NCBI GenBank assembly: GCA_021774445.1
Contig: JAJFJA010000057.1
Location: forward strand, 62,001 to 126,000
Direction: 5' to 3'
Origin: Alphaproteobacteria bacterium
Lineage (GTDB): Bacteria; Pseudomonadota; Alphaproteobacteria; UBA6615
Length of the DNA stretch: 64,000 nt
Numbering within the stretch: the stretch's first letter is position 1; each line of letters starts with the position of its first letter. The notes under the pieces were generated by a model that searched no databases, was not told where the DNA came from, and worked only from the letters and a program-made list of their open reading frames with translations. A program made the position numbers and the translations under genes. Shown piece by piece: positions 54,632 through 63,486 of the stretch.

Positions 54632-55418
54632 GCGCGAGCGCCTCGGTGTGTCCTTTGGTTCCCATGATCCAGCCGATGACCTCGTTCCGGCTCGTTTCCC
54701 TGATCGCTGATTCTTCGAAATTGCGTCCGTGGAACAGCGCCATGATCCGGTCGCAAACAAAGAAGACATCGTCCATGCGATGGCTGATAAGAATGACGCT
54801 TGTCCCGTTTTCCCTCAGGCGTTTGATCAGGTCCAACACCTTGCCGACCTCCTTGATCGCAAGGGACGCCGTCGGTTCGTCCATAATGACGACGCGCGCG
54901 TCAAAGGCCGTCGAGCGGGCGATTGCCACGGCCTGTTGCTGGCCGCCGGAGAGTTCCTCGACCTTTTGGTCCACCGATTTGACGGTTATGTGCAGGCGAT
55001 CGAGGTGCTCCATGGCCATTTTTCGCGACAGCTTGTGGTCGACGATCGTGAATCCGATTCGCTTCTTCCCTGGTTCCCGGCCGAGATAGATATTCTCGTG
55101 GATCGGCAGGTTCCCGGCGAGCGACAGGTCTTGGTAGACCATTTCGATGCCGATATCCTGAGCGTCCTTGGGTGAATGCAACTCGACCCGGCGGCCGTCG
55201 AAATGCAGCTCGCCATCGCTTGCCGAGTGCAGCCCGGAAAGCACTTTCATCAGTGTCGATTTGCCCGCGCCGTTATCGCCGACGATACCCAGAACCTCGC
55301 CCGGGTAGAGTAGCAGATCCACATGGTCGAGCGCCGTGACGGCGCCGAAACGCTTGGTGATTCCCCGCATCTCTAAGAGCGGGGTTGGCCGCGCGTCCCC
55401 CATACTGTCGTCCGACAT
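54618..55418 (-). CDS. Sugar ABC transporter ATP-binding protein, single-domain (FrcA type)
   Basis: From the ATG at 55418, after AGGGAGAGGGT, it has 266 residues with a single ABC domain. Walker A is GDNGAGKSTL, the signature VEELSGGQQQAVAIARS, Walker B VVIMDEPTA, and the switch His is in VILISHRMDD. RbsA-type ATPases have two fused domains in about 500 residues; the single domain here matches the FrcA fructose type. It probably works as a homodimer with the overlapping permease. Confidence 0.9.
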   Translation of the reverse strand: MSDDSMGDARPTPLLEMRGITKRFGAVTALDHVDLLLYPGEVLGIVGDNGAGKSTLMKVLSGLHSASDGELHFDGRRVELHSPKDAQDIGIEMVYQDLSLAGNLPIHENIYLGREPGKKRIGFTIVDHKLSRKMAMEHLDRLHITVKSVDQKVEELSGGQQQAVAIARSTAFDARVVIMDEPTASLAIKEVGKVLDLIKRLRENGTSVILISHRMDDVFFVCDRIMALFHGRNFEESAIRETSRNEVIGWIMGTKGHTEALAHDRL

Positions 55419-55676
55419 ACCCTCTCCCTGAAGCGTCGTTACGAAGGGACGCAATCGACTGCGGCGTTGGGAGAATTTGCGGTACGGGGTCGTGACGGCG
55501 GTGAGCTTGTGTCGTTGCCACGCTGATCTACCGGCAAGCCCTCCCAGTGCCTGCACGCCAAAGAATTGTTAGCGACGGGCCCAAGGGCAGTCAAGTCTGA
55601 CGTAAATTCCGTGGGTTAGCACCGATTGCCTGACGCCATTGCCACACCGAGTTGCCGCGATCTATGTTTCTGGGAG

Positions 55677-56149
55677 ATGACCGAATACGACTACATCGTC
55701 GTTGGCGCTGGCGCGGCCGGGGCAGTGTGCGGCTTGCATCGGCCGCGCCGCTGGCCGCGCCGGTCATCGACCCGAACTACTTCGCCAAGCCCTATGATCT
55801 TGAGATGACCATCGAGGTCGTAGAGCTGATGCGCGACATCGCGCGGCAATCGGCCTTTGCCGCCGTCAACGGCCGCGAACACTTCCCGGCCGACGTCGCC
55901 CGCACCGACGCAGAGATTGCCGATTTCATTCGCCGGCACGGACGCACGGCCTATCATGCCGTCGGCACCTGCCGCATGGGCGGTGATCCGGCATCGGTCG
56001 TCGACACCCATCTCCGGGTGCGGGGCGTTGCCGGCCTGCGCGTCTGCGATTCTTCGGTGATGCCAAGCCTGATTAGCGCAAACACCAACGCCGCCTCGAT
56101 CATGATCGGTGAGAAAGCGAGCGACATCGTCTTGCATCAATCGTCCTGA
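55677..56149 (+). pseudogene. GMC oxidoreductase relic with large internal deletion
   Basis: The ATG at 55677 opens the FAD motif MTEYDYIVVGAGAAGA of a glucose-methanol-choline oxidoreductase. After about 14 codons the conserved C-terminal domain appears in another frame: GSVRLASAAPLAAPVIDPNY near the junction, then HAVGTCRMGGDP and DSSVMPSLISANTNAASIMI up to the TGA at 56147-56149. Both the first motif and the last 140 residues are good, but about 370-390 residues between them are missing. The junction is around 55715-55725. It is a deletion relic, not a functional enzyme. The parent probably oxidised an alcohol or polyol. Confidence 0.85.
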
Positions 56150-56187
56150 GCCAAGCACCGGCTCATCAGTACATTAGTCCGTTCATG

Positions 56188-56204
56188 TCCAATTTGGATA
56201 TAAT
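56188..56204 (+). promoter_or_regulatory. Promoter -10 with adjacent palindrome before the sugar-binding protein gene
   Basis: A perfect TATAAT occurs at 56199-56204, directly after the palindrome TCCAATTTGGA (56188-56198). No good -35 box is present at 17 bp, as expected for an activator-dependent or repressed promoter. The gene start is 94 bp downstream with AGGGAGGG before it. The regulator is not obvious in the window. Confidence 0.4.
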
Positions 56205-56298
56205 GTCCCTTCCTCACGGTTGGCCGAAGTCGGATATTCGATGCGAGGGAGTGTCAAATTCCCTCAGATGCTTGGAGAGGCGACTCAGGGAGGGAAAA

Positions 56299-57648
56299 AT
56301 GTTTCGGAAAATGATGAAAGAAAACATCCGCGGGGCAGCGTGTATACTCGGCGCGACGTGCCTCGCATTCGGCGCGTCGATACCGGCTCACGCTCAGGGC
56401 GTGCTGGATGGGAAGACCATTCGCATCCTTGGGATCGGTGACCCGGTGTTTCAGGTTATGCAGCAGATCCATGGCGATCTGGAAGAAATTGCAGGCGGCG
56501 AGATTCAGCTCGACGTGCGCCCGTTTGACGTGCTTCACCAGCAGGTGCTTCTTAACGCGCAAAACGACTTGTCAAACTATGACCTTATCGCCGTGGACCT
56601 TCCGCAGTTCGGGGAGTACAGGCCGTTCCTTACTAATCTGAATCCGTTGATCGAGGAGAATGATTACGACGGCTCGGATTTTCATGATGTCGCGTGGAAC
56701 GGCGCGCAGTTCGGGGGCAACCAGCTTGGCGTTCCACTGCAGCCACACCCGGAAATTTTTGCTTACCGAACGGATGTTTTTGAGAAGTACGGCCTGGATG
56801 CACCCCGTACCCATGACGACGTGTTGGCCGCGGCCAAGACAATCGAAGAGAATGAAGCCGATATGTCCGGCGTCTGCTGGAATGCCGCTCGCGGCACGCC
56901 GATCGGTCAGTCGTTTATCATGACCCAGGGCGATTTCGGTGCCGCGCCGATTGACATGGTCAAGGTCGGCGACGACTTCGATATGGGTAACATTCAACCC
57001 GAGAACATGAAGCCGACCATCGACACGGCCGAAGGCGAAGCGACGCTGAACTACTTCCTGGCCCTCCTTGAAGTGTCGCCGCCGGGGATCTTGAATATGG
57101 CTTGGGACGAGCGCGTGCGAGTATTTGCGCAGGGCGGTTGTGCAATGACTTATATCTGGTCCGGTCGTTCGGCGATCTATGAGCTGGACGAGGACGCGCC
57201 TGCACGCGGTAATGTCGGTTATGTGTCGCATCCCAGCGGTCCTGATTCGCCAAACCGCTCGACACTCGGCGGCTGGTATCTTTCGATCCCGACCAACATT
57301 GACCCCGATCGGGTTGATCTCGCCTGGAATGTCATCGAGTGGCTCACAAGCCCGGAAATGATCGCCGAATACACCAAGCACGGCAATTGTGTCGCACCAC
57401 GCAAATCGGTCAGTGCCGACCCGGAAGTTATTGCACGTTGCCCGGTGATACCGCATGTAAATCAGATGGCGGAAGACGGTTTCCTGCAGGGTTGGCAGCG
57501 CCCGCCAGTACCCGAAATCCAAAAGATCGTGGATGTTCTCGGTGCAGAGTCGCACCAAGTTCTGACCGGTGATAAGTCGGTCAAGGATGCGCTGGCAAGC
57601 GCGCAACGTCTGATCGACAGGGAGATGCGGAAGGCCCAATATTACTAG
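56299..57648 (+). CDS. Extracellular solute-binding protein, family 1 (sugar/polyol type)
   Basis: This 449-residue periplasmic binding protein has a signal peptide ending at AHAQG (residues 1-33). FDVLHQQVLLNAQNDLSNYD and FAYRTDVFEKYGLDAPRTHD match family 1 binding proteins of MalE/UgpB type. Near the end LGGWYLSIPTNIDPDRVDLA and PEMIAEYTKHGNCVAPRKS correspond to the hinge and lid regions. It delivers sugar or polyol to the permeases encoded next. The start has AGGGAGGG upstream. A strong stem-loop follows the gene. Confidence 0.9.
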   Translation: MFRKMMKENIRGAACILGATCLAFGASIPAHAQGVLDGKTIRILGIGDPVFQVMQQIHGDLEEIAGGEIQLDVRPFDVLHQQVLLNAQNDLSNYDLIAVDLPQFGEYRPFLTNLNPLIEENDYDGSDFHDVAWNGAQFGGNQLGVPLQPHPEIFAYRTDVFEKYGLDAPRTHDDVLAAAKTIEENEADMSGVCWNAARGTPIGQSFIMTQGDFGAAPIDMVKVGDDFDMGNIQPENMKPTIDTAEGEATLNYFLALLEVSPPGILNMAWDERVRVFAQGGCAMTYIWSGRSAIYELDEDAPARGNVGYVSHPSGPDSPNRSTLGGWYLSIPTNIDPDRVDLAWNVIEWLTSPEMIAEYTKHGNCVAPRKSVSADPEVIARCPVIPHVNQMAEDGFLQGWQRPPVPEIQKIVDVLGAESHQVLTGDKSVKDALASAQRLIDREMRKAQYY

Positions 57649-57701
57649 GGCTTCCTCCCGGTGAGCGGTTGCGAGTGTTTGGTATGCAACTGCTCGGGCC
57701 A

Positions 57702-57735
57702 ACCGGTGCCGCCGCTGTTTTACGGCGGCACCGGT
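57702..57735 (+). terminator. Stem-loop between binding protein and permease genes
   Basis: ACCGGTGCCGCCG (57702-57714) and CGGCGGCACCGGT (57723-57735) form a perfect 13 bp stem with an 8 nt loop (CTGTTTTA). It lies 54 bp after the binding-protein stop and 56 bp before the first permease gene. It probably protects the upstream mRNA so that more binding protein than permease is made. Confidence 0.7.
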
Positions 57736-57790
57736 CCAGGTCGGGAAGACGCGGCTGCCTGGGCCCAGCCCGCTAGTCAGTAGGCGCAAG

Positions 57791-58672
57791 ATGTCGCAAA
57801 GTCGCGCAGCCAGACGTGCTGCATTTATTCTCATTTCGCCCGCAGTGTTGTTGCTCCTGGCATTGAACGTTTTCCCGATAGGGTTCGCTGTCTTTATCAG
57901 CCTGCGGCACTGGTCTCTTTCCATAGTCAATCCGCCGCGTTTCGCTGGGCTATTCAATTATCAAGAACTGACGCTGGACGACCGTTTTATCAATTCGCTT
58001 TCGGTGTCGGCAACCTTCGTCCTGATTGCGATTTTGGCCGAGCTTGTGCTCGGTTTTGCGCTGGCATTCGTATTCAACAGCAAGCTGAAGGGTCTCGATA
58101 CCCTGCGGAAGCTTTCGCTATTGCCGGTTATGGCAATGCCCTTGGTGGTCGGGCTTGTCTGGTTCTACATGCTCAACGAGAATTTCGGCGTCATCAACTG
58201 GTTCGTAACTCTCTTTGGAGCCGAGCGGTTGCCATTTTTAACGGACAGCACATTGGCCATGCTCTCGATCGCGCTGGCAGACATCTGGCAATGGACGCCC
58301 TTCGTCACGCTCGTCATTTTCGCCGCGTTGCAATCCCTGCCTGAGTACGTATTTGAAGCTGGCCGTATGGACGGCCTGACCGAGAGAGAGATTTTTTGGC
58401 GCATCACTCTTCCGCTGCTTCGGCCTGCCATCGTGGTCGTTCTGATTATCCGGGCGATAGACGCCGTCCGAATGATCGACCTTGTCTTCATGATGACCAA
58501 GGGCGGGCCCGGCGGCGCAACCGAGGTATTGCCCTGGTACCTTTACACGACTGGGTTCCAGTCATTTGATCTTGGCTATGCCGGCTCGATGGCCGTGGTG
58601 ATGATCATCATCGTCACCCTCGGAGCGCAGGTTTTCGTGCGACAGATCGCCAACCCGGAGAAGGGCCGATGA
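57791..58672 (+). CDS. Sugar ABC transporter permease (MalF type)
   Basis: This 293-residue protein has six membrane helices, beginning MSQSRAARRAAFILISPAVL. The EAA motif that contacts the ATPase is FEAGRMDGLTEREIFWRITL, and VVLIIRAIDAVRMIDLVFMM follows. It pairs with the next permease to form the channel of a type I importer for a sugar or polyol. The ribosome site is weak. Its stop overlaps the next start (ATGA). Confidence 0.9.
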   Translation: MSQSRAARRAAFILISPAVLLLLALNVFPIGFAVFISLRHWSLSIVNPPRFAGLFNYQELTLDDRFINSLSVSATFVLIAILAELVLGFALAFVFNSKLKGLDTLRKLSLLPVMAMPLVVGLVWFYMLNENFGVINWFVTLFGAERLPFLTDSTLAMLSIALADIWQWTPFVTLVIFAALQSLPEYVFEAGRMDGLTEREIFWRITLPLLRPAIVVVLIIRAIDAVRMIDLVFMMTKGGPGGATEVLPWYLYTTGFQSFDLGYAGSMAVVMIIIVTLGAQVFVRQIANPEKGR

Positions 58673-59550
58673 CATCAGTCGACTTCGATGCCGGCGCGGA
58701 AGCCACTCCCCGGAGTTCGAAGGTTGTGCTTGGGTTCAGCGATTATGCCCGCTATCTGATCGCGGTCGTCTTCGTGGGGTTCTCTCTGTTTCCCTTCTAC
58801 ATTGTGCTCAGCACGTCGCTGAAATCGGAAAGCGACATCTTCGCCTGGCCGCCGGTGTGGCTGTTTGACGTGACTTGGGACAATTACTTCTCCGCACTCT
58901 TCGTTTTCGGTGGCACGGGTGTTCTGCCTTTTCTGATCAACAGCCTCATCATCACGGCGCTCAGTACGCTGCTTGCAGTAGGGCTTGGGTCAATGGTGGC
59001 CTATGGCCTGACGCGGTTCCGGGTCGTCGGCGGCTCGCATATATTTTTCTTCATCCTGTCGACGCGTTTCGCCCCGCCGGTCGCCTTCGTGGTTCCGATC
59101 TTTCTGATGATCCGGGAGGCCGGGCTTCTGGATACACACCTGGCGCTGATCTTGATCTACACCTCGATGAACCTGTCGCTGGTGGTCTGGATAATTCGCG
59201 GATTCTTCGAGGCGATCCCGATCGAGATCGAGGAAGCGGCGCAAATCGACGGTTACTCGAGGCTTCAGATCTTCCGCAAAGTGGCGCTGCCGCTGGTAAA
59301 GCCCGGGCTCATCACAACATCGATCCTGTCGGCGATCTTGTCCTGGAACGAGTTTCTGATCGCCACGGTCATGACTCAGAACACCGCTGCCACGTTGCCG
59401 GTCTATCTGGCCGGGTTTTCCGGCTCCATGGGTCTGGAATGGGGGCCCTTTATGGCCGTCGGCGCGATGGCTGTATTGCCCATCATGATCTTTACGCTGG
59501 TATTGCAGCGGCATCTGGTTCGCGGCCTGACCTTCGGCGCGGTGAGGTAG
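58669..59550 (+). CDS. Sugar ABC transporter permease (MalG type)
   Basis: This 293-residue protein has six helices, with FVGFSLFPFYIVLSTSLKSE near the start. The EAA loop is IEIEEAAQIDGYSRLQIFRK, followed by LPLVKPGLITTSILSAILSW. It is the MalG-like partner of the upstream permease, translated by a 4 bp overlap. It ends 6 bp before the first ATPase gene. Confidence 0.92.
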   Translation: MTSVDFDAGAEATPRSSKVVLGFSDYARYLIAVVFVGFSLFPFYIVLSTSLKSESDIFAWPPVWLFDVTWDNYFSALFVFGGTGVLPFLINSLIITALSTLLAVGLGSMVAYGLTRFRVVGGSHIFFFILSTRFAPPVAFVVPIFLMIREAGLLDTHLALILIYTSMNLSLVVWIIRGFFEAIPIEIEEAAQIDGYSRLQIFRKVALPLVKPGLITTSILSAILSWNEFLIATVMTQNTAATLPVYLAGFSGSMGLEWGPFMAVGAMAVLPIMIFTLVLQRHLVRGLTFGAVR

Positions 59551-59556
59551 CGGGCT

Positions 59557-60639
59557 ATGGCTCAGGTGCAGTTGCAAGACGTCCACAAAATCTACCCGGA
59601 TGGTACGAAGGCAGTCCGGGCGTTGAACCTGGAAATTCAGTCGGGGGAGTTTCTCTGTGTACTCGGCCCGTCCGGCTGCGGCAAATCGACAACGCTGCGG
59701 ATGATAGCGGGGCTGGAAGAGGTTTCGAGCGGCATCATCGAGGTGGATGGTCAGGACATCGTGGGTACGCCCGCACGCGAGCGGGATATCGCCATGGTCT
59801 TTGAGAACTACGCGCTTTATCCGCATCTGAACGTCTTCGACAATATAGCGATGCCACTTGTCGCGCGGCGGACAGCCAAACCCGAAATCCGCGAGCGCGT
59901 CGAACGTATCGCCGGGACCATGGGGATCTGCGAGCACCTGACCAAGCGGCCGTCAAAACTAAGCGGCGGCCAGCGTCAGCGGGTGTCGCTGGCGCGTGCC
60001 ATGATCCGGTCGCCCAAAATGTTTCTCATGGACGAGCCCCTGGGACACCTTGAGGAATATCTCCGCATCGAATTGCGCCGCGAAATCCGCGCGCTGCATG
60101 AAGCGACGGGCGGTACCACTTTCTATATCACCCATGACCAGGAAGAAGCCGCGGCCGTAAGCGACCGGATCGCGGTCATGACCGATGGCGTGTTGCAGCA
60201 AGTGGGCACAATGGCGGACCTGATAGACCGCCCCGTCAACCGCTTTGTTGCCGAATTTGTAGGCGAGCCGCCAATATCCATGTTCAACGACGTTGCGGTG
60301 GCCAACGGGCAGATCCGGCTCGGGGATTATTCCGTGGCCCTGCCGCCGGCGCTGAATCGGGCCGTGGATGCGTCGCCGCCGGTATCGGTTGGGGTCCGAC
60401 CCGGGAAATTCTCGATTGACGACGCCGAGGCCGAGGGCCTCTCGGCCATCGCCCAATCGGTGCAGTTGATGGGAGAGTGGGCGGCAATCTTATGCGACAC
60501 GCCTGCCGGCCCGGCCACTGCGCTTGCCGCCAAGTCCGAGCTTCCGTCCGAGGGCGCGCGGGTCAAGCTGAACCCCGACCCTGAGGGTCTCCTTCTATTC
60601 AATAAAAACGGCCGGAACATAGTGAGTGCTGAGGTCTAG
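59557..60639 (+). CDS. Sugar ABC transporter ATP-binding protein, first of two (MalK/UgpC type)
   Basis: This 360-residue ATPase has Walker A GPSGCGKSTT, the signature LSGGQRQRVSLARAMI and Walker B MFLMDEPLG, followed by a C-terminal TOBE-like regulatory domain (from about residue 240). The D-loop after Walker B is unusual: GHLEEYLR replaces the standard SNLDAKLR, so the D-loop Asp is a Glu. The next gene encodes a second ATPase with the standard Asp. Two different ATPases with one permease pair resemble the GlpSTPQV glycerol importer of rhizobia. The two subunits probably act as a heterodimer. Confidence 0.9.
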   Translation: MAQVQLQDVHKIYPDGTKAVRALNLEIQSGEFLCVLGPSGCGKSTTLRMIAGLEEVSSGIIEVDGQDIVGTPARERDIAMVFENYALYPHLNVFDNIAMPLVARRTAKPEIRERVERIAGTMGICEHLTKRPSKLSGGQRQRVSLARAMIRSPKMFLMDEPLGHLEEYLRIELRREIRALHEATGGTTFYITHDQEEAAAVSDRIAVMTDGVLQQVGTMADLIDRPVNRFVAEFVGEPPISMFNDVAVANGQIRLGDYSVALPPALNRAVDASPPVSVGVRPGKFSIDDAEAEGLSAIAQSVQLMGEWAAILCDTPAGPATALAAKSELPSEGARVKLNPDPEGLLLFNKNGRNIVSAEV

Positions 60640-60641
60640 GC

Positions 60642-61751
60642 ATGGTCGACATTACCATTTCCGGACTCTCGAAATCCTTCGGACGCGTCAATGTGTTCGA
60701 TGGGCTCGACCTTGAGGTCAAGGACCGCACTTATGTCTGTCTGCTTGGCCCCTCGGGCTGCGGCAAGTCCACGCTCATGCGCATCATCTCGGGGCTCGAC
60801 AGTGCCGATCGCGGCGAGATCCGTTTCGACGGAAAGAACGTCGACAACTTGACTTGTGCGCAGAGGGACGTGGGCATGGCGTTTCAGAACTATGCACTCT
60901 ACCCGCATCTGACCGTTGAGGGGAATCTGCGCTTTCCACTTCAGGCGCCAATGCAGAAGGGGCGTTGGACCCAGCAGGAAATGCGCGCCCGAATTGGGGA
61001 AATCGCCGATTTGCTACAAATCACGCCGCTTCTGCATCGCACGATTAACCAGCTCAGCGGCGGCCAGCAGCAACGCGTCTCGCTCGGACGCTCGCTGATC
61101 CGGCACCCGAAAGTCCTGTTGCTGGATGAGCCGGTGACGCACCTCGACGCCCGGTTGCGGTATGCCATGCGATCGGAACTCAAGCGCATCCACAACGTGA
61201 TGGAAACAACGACGATCCACGTAACCCACGACCAGCAGGAAGCACTGGCGATGGCCGATCTTCTTGTGATCATGCGCGAGGGCCGTATCGATCAGGCGGC
61301 GCCGGCGATGGAAGTTTATGGCGATCCGGCGACCAGTTTCGTGGCCAGTTTCCTTGGTGATCCGCCTCGATCGCTGCTTGAGGTGGAGCTGGGAGAGACC
61401 AGCGGTGCCCCGGTTGCGCGGATTAACGGGGTGGAACTGAAACTGTCCGGCAAACTTGGTGCCGTAGCAAATGCTGCACCGGGCCGGAATGCAATCCTTG
61501 CATTGCCGGCGCGGGCCTTCACTGCGGCACAGGCGGACGAACCCGGCGCCGTCTTGGATGGGACGGTTCGTGCCCACGAAATGATCGAGGGCGCTCAGCG
61601 GATCGTGCTCGATGTCTCGGGTCAAAAGGTCAACCTGCACAGCAGCGCCATCCGGCATGTGGTGATCGGGGACCGGCTGAGGGTTTTTGCCGAGGCGAGC
61701 GACGGTATGTTGTTCGAAGGTGCAACCGGTCTGAGATTGAGTGCAAATTGA
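60642..61751 (+). CDS. Sugar ABC transporter ATP-binding protein, second of two (MalK type)
   Basis: This 369-residue ATPase has Walker A GPSGCGKSTLMRI, the signature LSGGQQQRVSLGRSLI and Walker B VLLLDEPVTHLDARLR with a normal D-loop Asp, and then VTHDQQEALAMADLLVIMRE with the switch His. The C-terminal domain (from about residue 240) is a TOBE-like regulatory fold. It starts 2 bp after the first ATPase gene. The pair seems specialised, since the paralogues differ along their whole length, especially in the D-loop. Confidence 0.92.
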   Translation: MVDITISGLSKSFGRVNVFDGLDLEVKDRTYVCLLGPSGCGKSTLMRIISGLDSADRGEIRFDGKNVDNLTCAQRDVGMAFQNYALYPHLTVEGNLRFPLQAPMQKGRWTQQEMRARIGEIADLLQITPLLHRTINQLSGGQQQRVSLGRSLIRHPKVLLLDEPVTHLDARLRYAMRSELKRIHNVMETTTIHVTHDQQEALAMADLLVIMREGRIDQAAPAMEVYGDPATSFVASFLGDPPRSLLEVELGETSGAPVARINGVELKLSGKLGAVANAAPGRNAILALPARAFTAAQADEPGAVLDGTVRAHEMIEGAQRIVLDVSGQKVNLHSSAIRHVVIGDRLRVFAEASDGMLFEGATGLRLSAN

Positions 61752-61779
61752 GTCGAAGAGGCAGCAGGAGGGTAGGAAA

Positions 61780-62592
61780 GTGCTGAAACGTGCGCTCAAC
61801 CACATGGCTGCGCCGAAACTTGGCTGGGCCGATTTTCTCAAACTGGCGCAGGCGCTGGGCTGCGTTGGCGTGGAATTCCGCAACGACCTCGACGGCGATC
61901 TCTTTGATTGTGCGGCGCCGGAGGATGTGGCGGCTGCCGCTTCCTCTGCCGGGTTGCGAATATTGGCGCTCGCCGAGGTCAAGGCCTTCGACGATTGGTC
62001 GGATGCCAAACGCGAGGAGGCGGCAGCATTGATGAAGATCGCCAGGGCCTGCGGGGCGGAAATGGTCAGCCTGATCGCACGCAACGACGGCAAGGGCATG
62101 GCAGACGGTGAGCGCCAAGCCAATCTGCGCGTCGCACTTGGCGAACTCAATCTGCTGCTGGAGGAACATGGGTTGATCGGCCTGATCGAGTCCCTGGGGT
62201 TCGAGACCTGCGCGTTGCGGGATAAGGGCGAGGTGGTCGAGGCGATTGAAGCGTTAGACGCCCGGGACCGGTTCAGGATCGTGCATGACACCTTCCACCA
62301 TGCACGCGCTGGCGGCGGTCCGACCTATGCCGAATACACCGGCATCGTCCATATCTCGGGAGTTGTCGATCCGGCGCTGAGCGTGTCCGAGATGTGCGAC
62401 CCACACCGGGTGCTCGTCGACGGGCGCGATCGTCTTGGCAACGTGGCGCAGATCGCCGAGCTCCTCGACGCCGGATACACGGGGCCGGTCAGCTTCGAAC
62501 CCTTTGCGGCGGATGTTCACAATTTGGCCGAGCCGCAAGCCGCCTATGCTCGCTCGTTCAGATTTATTGAGGCCGAGCTGGCGCGCAGGTAG
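61780..62592 (+). CDS. TIM-barrel sugar isomerase/epimerase (AP-endonuclease family 2 fold)
   Basis: The likely start is the GTG at 61780, preceded by AGGAGGG. From there the protein has 270 residues beginning LKRALNHMAAPKLGWADFLK. The family signatures are GCVGVEFRNDL (barrel strand), LIESLGFETCALRD (first metal Glu), RIVHDTFHHARAGG (Asp and His ligands) and YTGPVSFEPFA (last Glu). This is the IolE/IolI/hydroxypyruvate-isomerase-like fold. It probably isomerises the sugar or polyol brought in by the transporter encoded just upstream. Confidence 0.88.
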   Translation: MLKRALNHMAAPKLGWADFLKLAQALGCVGVEFRNDLDGDLFDCAAPEDVAAAASSAGLRILALAEVKAFDDWSDAKREEAAALMKIARACGAEMVSLIARNDGKGMADGERQANLRVALGELNLLLEEHGLIGLIESLGFETCALRDKGEVVEAIEALDARDRFRIVHDTFHHARAGGGPTYAEYTGIVHISGVVDPALSVSEMCDPHRVLVDGRDRLGNVAQIAELLDAGYTGPVSFEPFAADVHNLAEPQAAYARSFRFIEAELARR

Positions 62593-62725
62593 GCCGGCTG
62601 ACCAAGCCGCTAGTCGGCGTTGTCAGAGGAAATTGGCCGAGCAGCGGCGGATTGTCGCCGGTCTCGACCGGGCAGGGCGATCCGCGGGGCGGCTGGCGTC
62701 CAACAAGCGACAACAGGGCCGCTGG

Positions 62726-63478
62726 TCACCGCTTGGCCGCGTAATAGGCAACCCGACGTTCGAGAAAGGCGAGGAACTCGGATATCGTGAAGGCGAGCGC
62801 GAAGAGCACGATGAGAACCGCCCAAAAATGCGACATCAGGAAGTTCGCCGAATAAAGCTCGAAAAGCGCGCCGAAGCCGACGATCGAGATCAGTAGCTGG
62901 CCAATGATGACGCCCTTCACCGCCCGGATGACGCCGATGCGCACGCCGCCCAGGATTTCCGGCAAGGCCGCCCAGAAGTAGATCTTGACGAATGCGTCGA
63001 TCGGCGACGCGCCGAAGGAATGGGCCATTTCGATGAGCGAGCGGTTGATCTGCATGACGCCGGCGCGGGAATTCAGGATGATGATCCAGATGGCGAAAAG
63101 GGTCGTGGTTATGATGATCGACTTCATGCCGAAACCGAACAAGACCATCAAAACCGGAACCAGCGCCGTCAGGGGAGCACTCAAGAAAATGTTGACCCAG
63201 GGCAGAAGCAACTCATCCAGCAGGCGGTTCTTGCCCATCAGGATGCCGACCGGAACGCCGATCACGATCGCCGAGGTCACGCCCATGGTGAAGGCGTACG
63301 CGGTTTCCGACAGGGCCTTCGTGAAGGCCGGCGTGCCGATGGTCGCGAACAGCGTCACCAAGACTTCCGAAAGGGGCGGGATGAAGAAGGTCACGCCGAG
63401 GCGCCCGACGACCTCCCAGAGCAGCCCCCAGAGGATGAGAGACGACATGCCCGGTAGTCGGCGGCCGAAAACCGTCAT
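62726..63478 (-). CDS. NitT/TauT-type ABC transporter permease
   Basis: This 250-residue permease has six helices. The EAA-like motif for ATPase contact is MAHSFGASPIDAFVKIYFWA, then ALPEILGGVRIGVIRAVKGV. The N-terminal LILWGLLWEVVGRLGVTFFI is typical of SsuC/TauC proteins. It belongs with the ATPase gene upstream on the same strand (8 bp gap). Members move nitrate, taurine, sulfonates, thiamine precursors or other small organics; the binding protein gene is not in the window, so the substrate is unknown. Confidence 0.9.
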   Translation of the reverse strand: MTVFGRRLPGMSSLILWGLLWEVVGRLGVTFFIPPLSEVLVTLFATIGTPAFTKALSETAYAFTMGVTSAIVIGVPVGILMGKNRLLDELLLPWVNIFLSAPLTALVPVLMVLFGFGMKSIIITTTLFAIWIIILNSRAGVMQINRSLIEMAHSFGASPIDAFVKIYFWAALPEILGGVRIGVIRAVKGVIIGQLLISIVGFGALFELYSANFLMSHFWAVLIVLFALAFTISEFLAFLERRVAYYAAKR

Positions 63479-63486
63479 CTCAACAC

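Noticed and set aside
55652..56149. Intact 165-residue GMC-type protein
   Set aside because: The first 20 codons are the FAD-motif DNA read out of frame, so this is part of the deletion relic rather than a real short gene.
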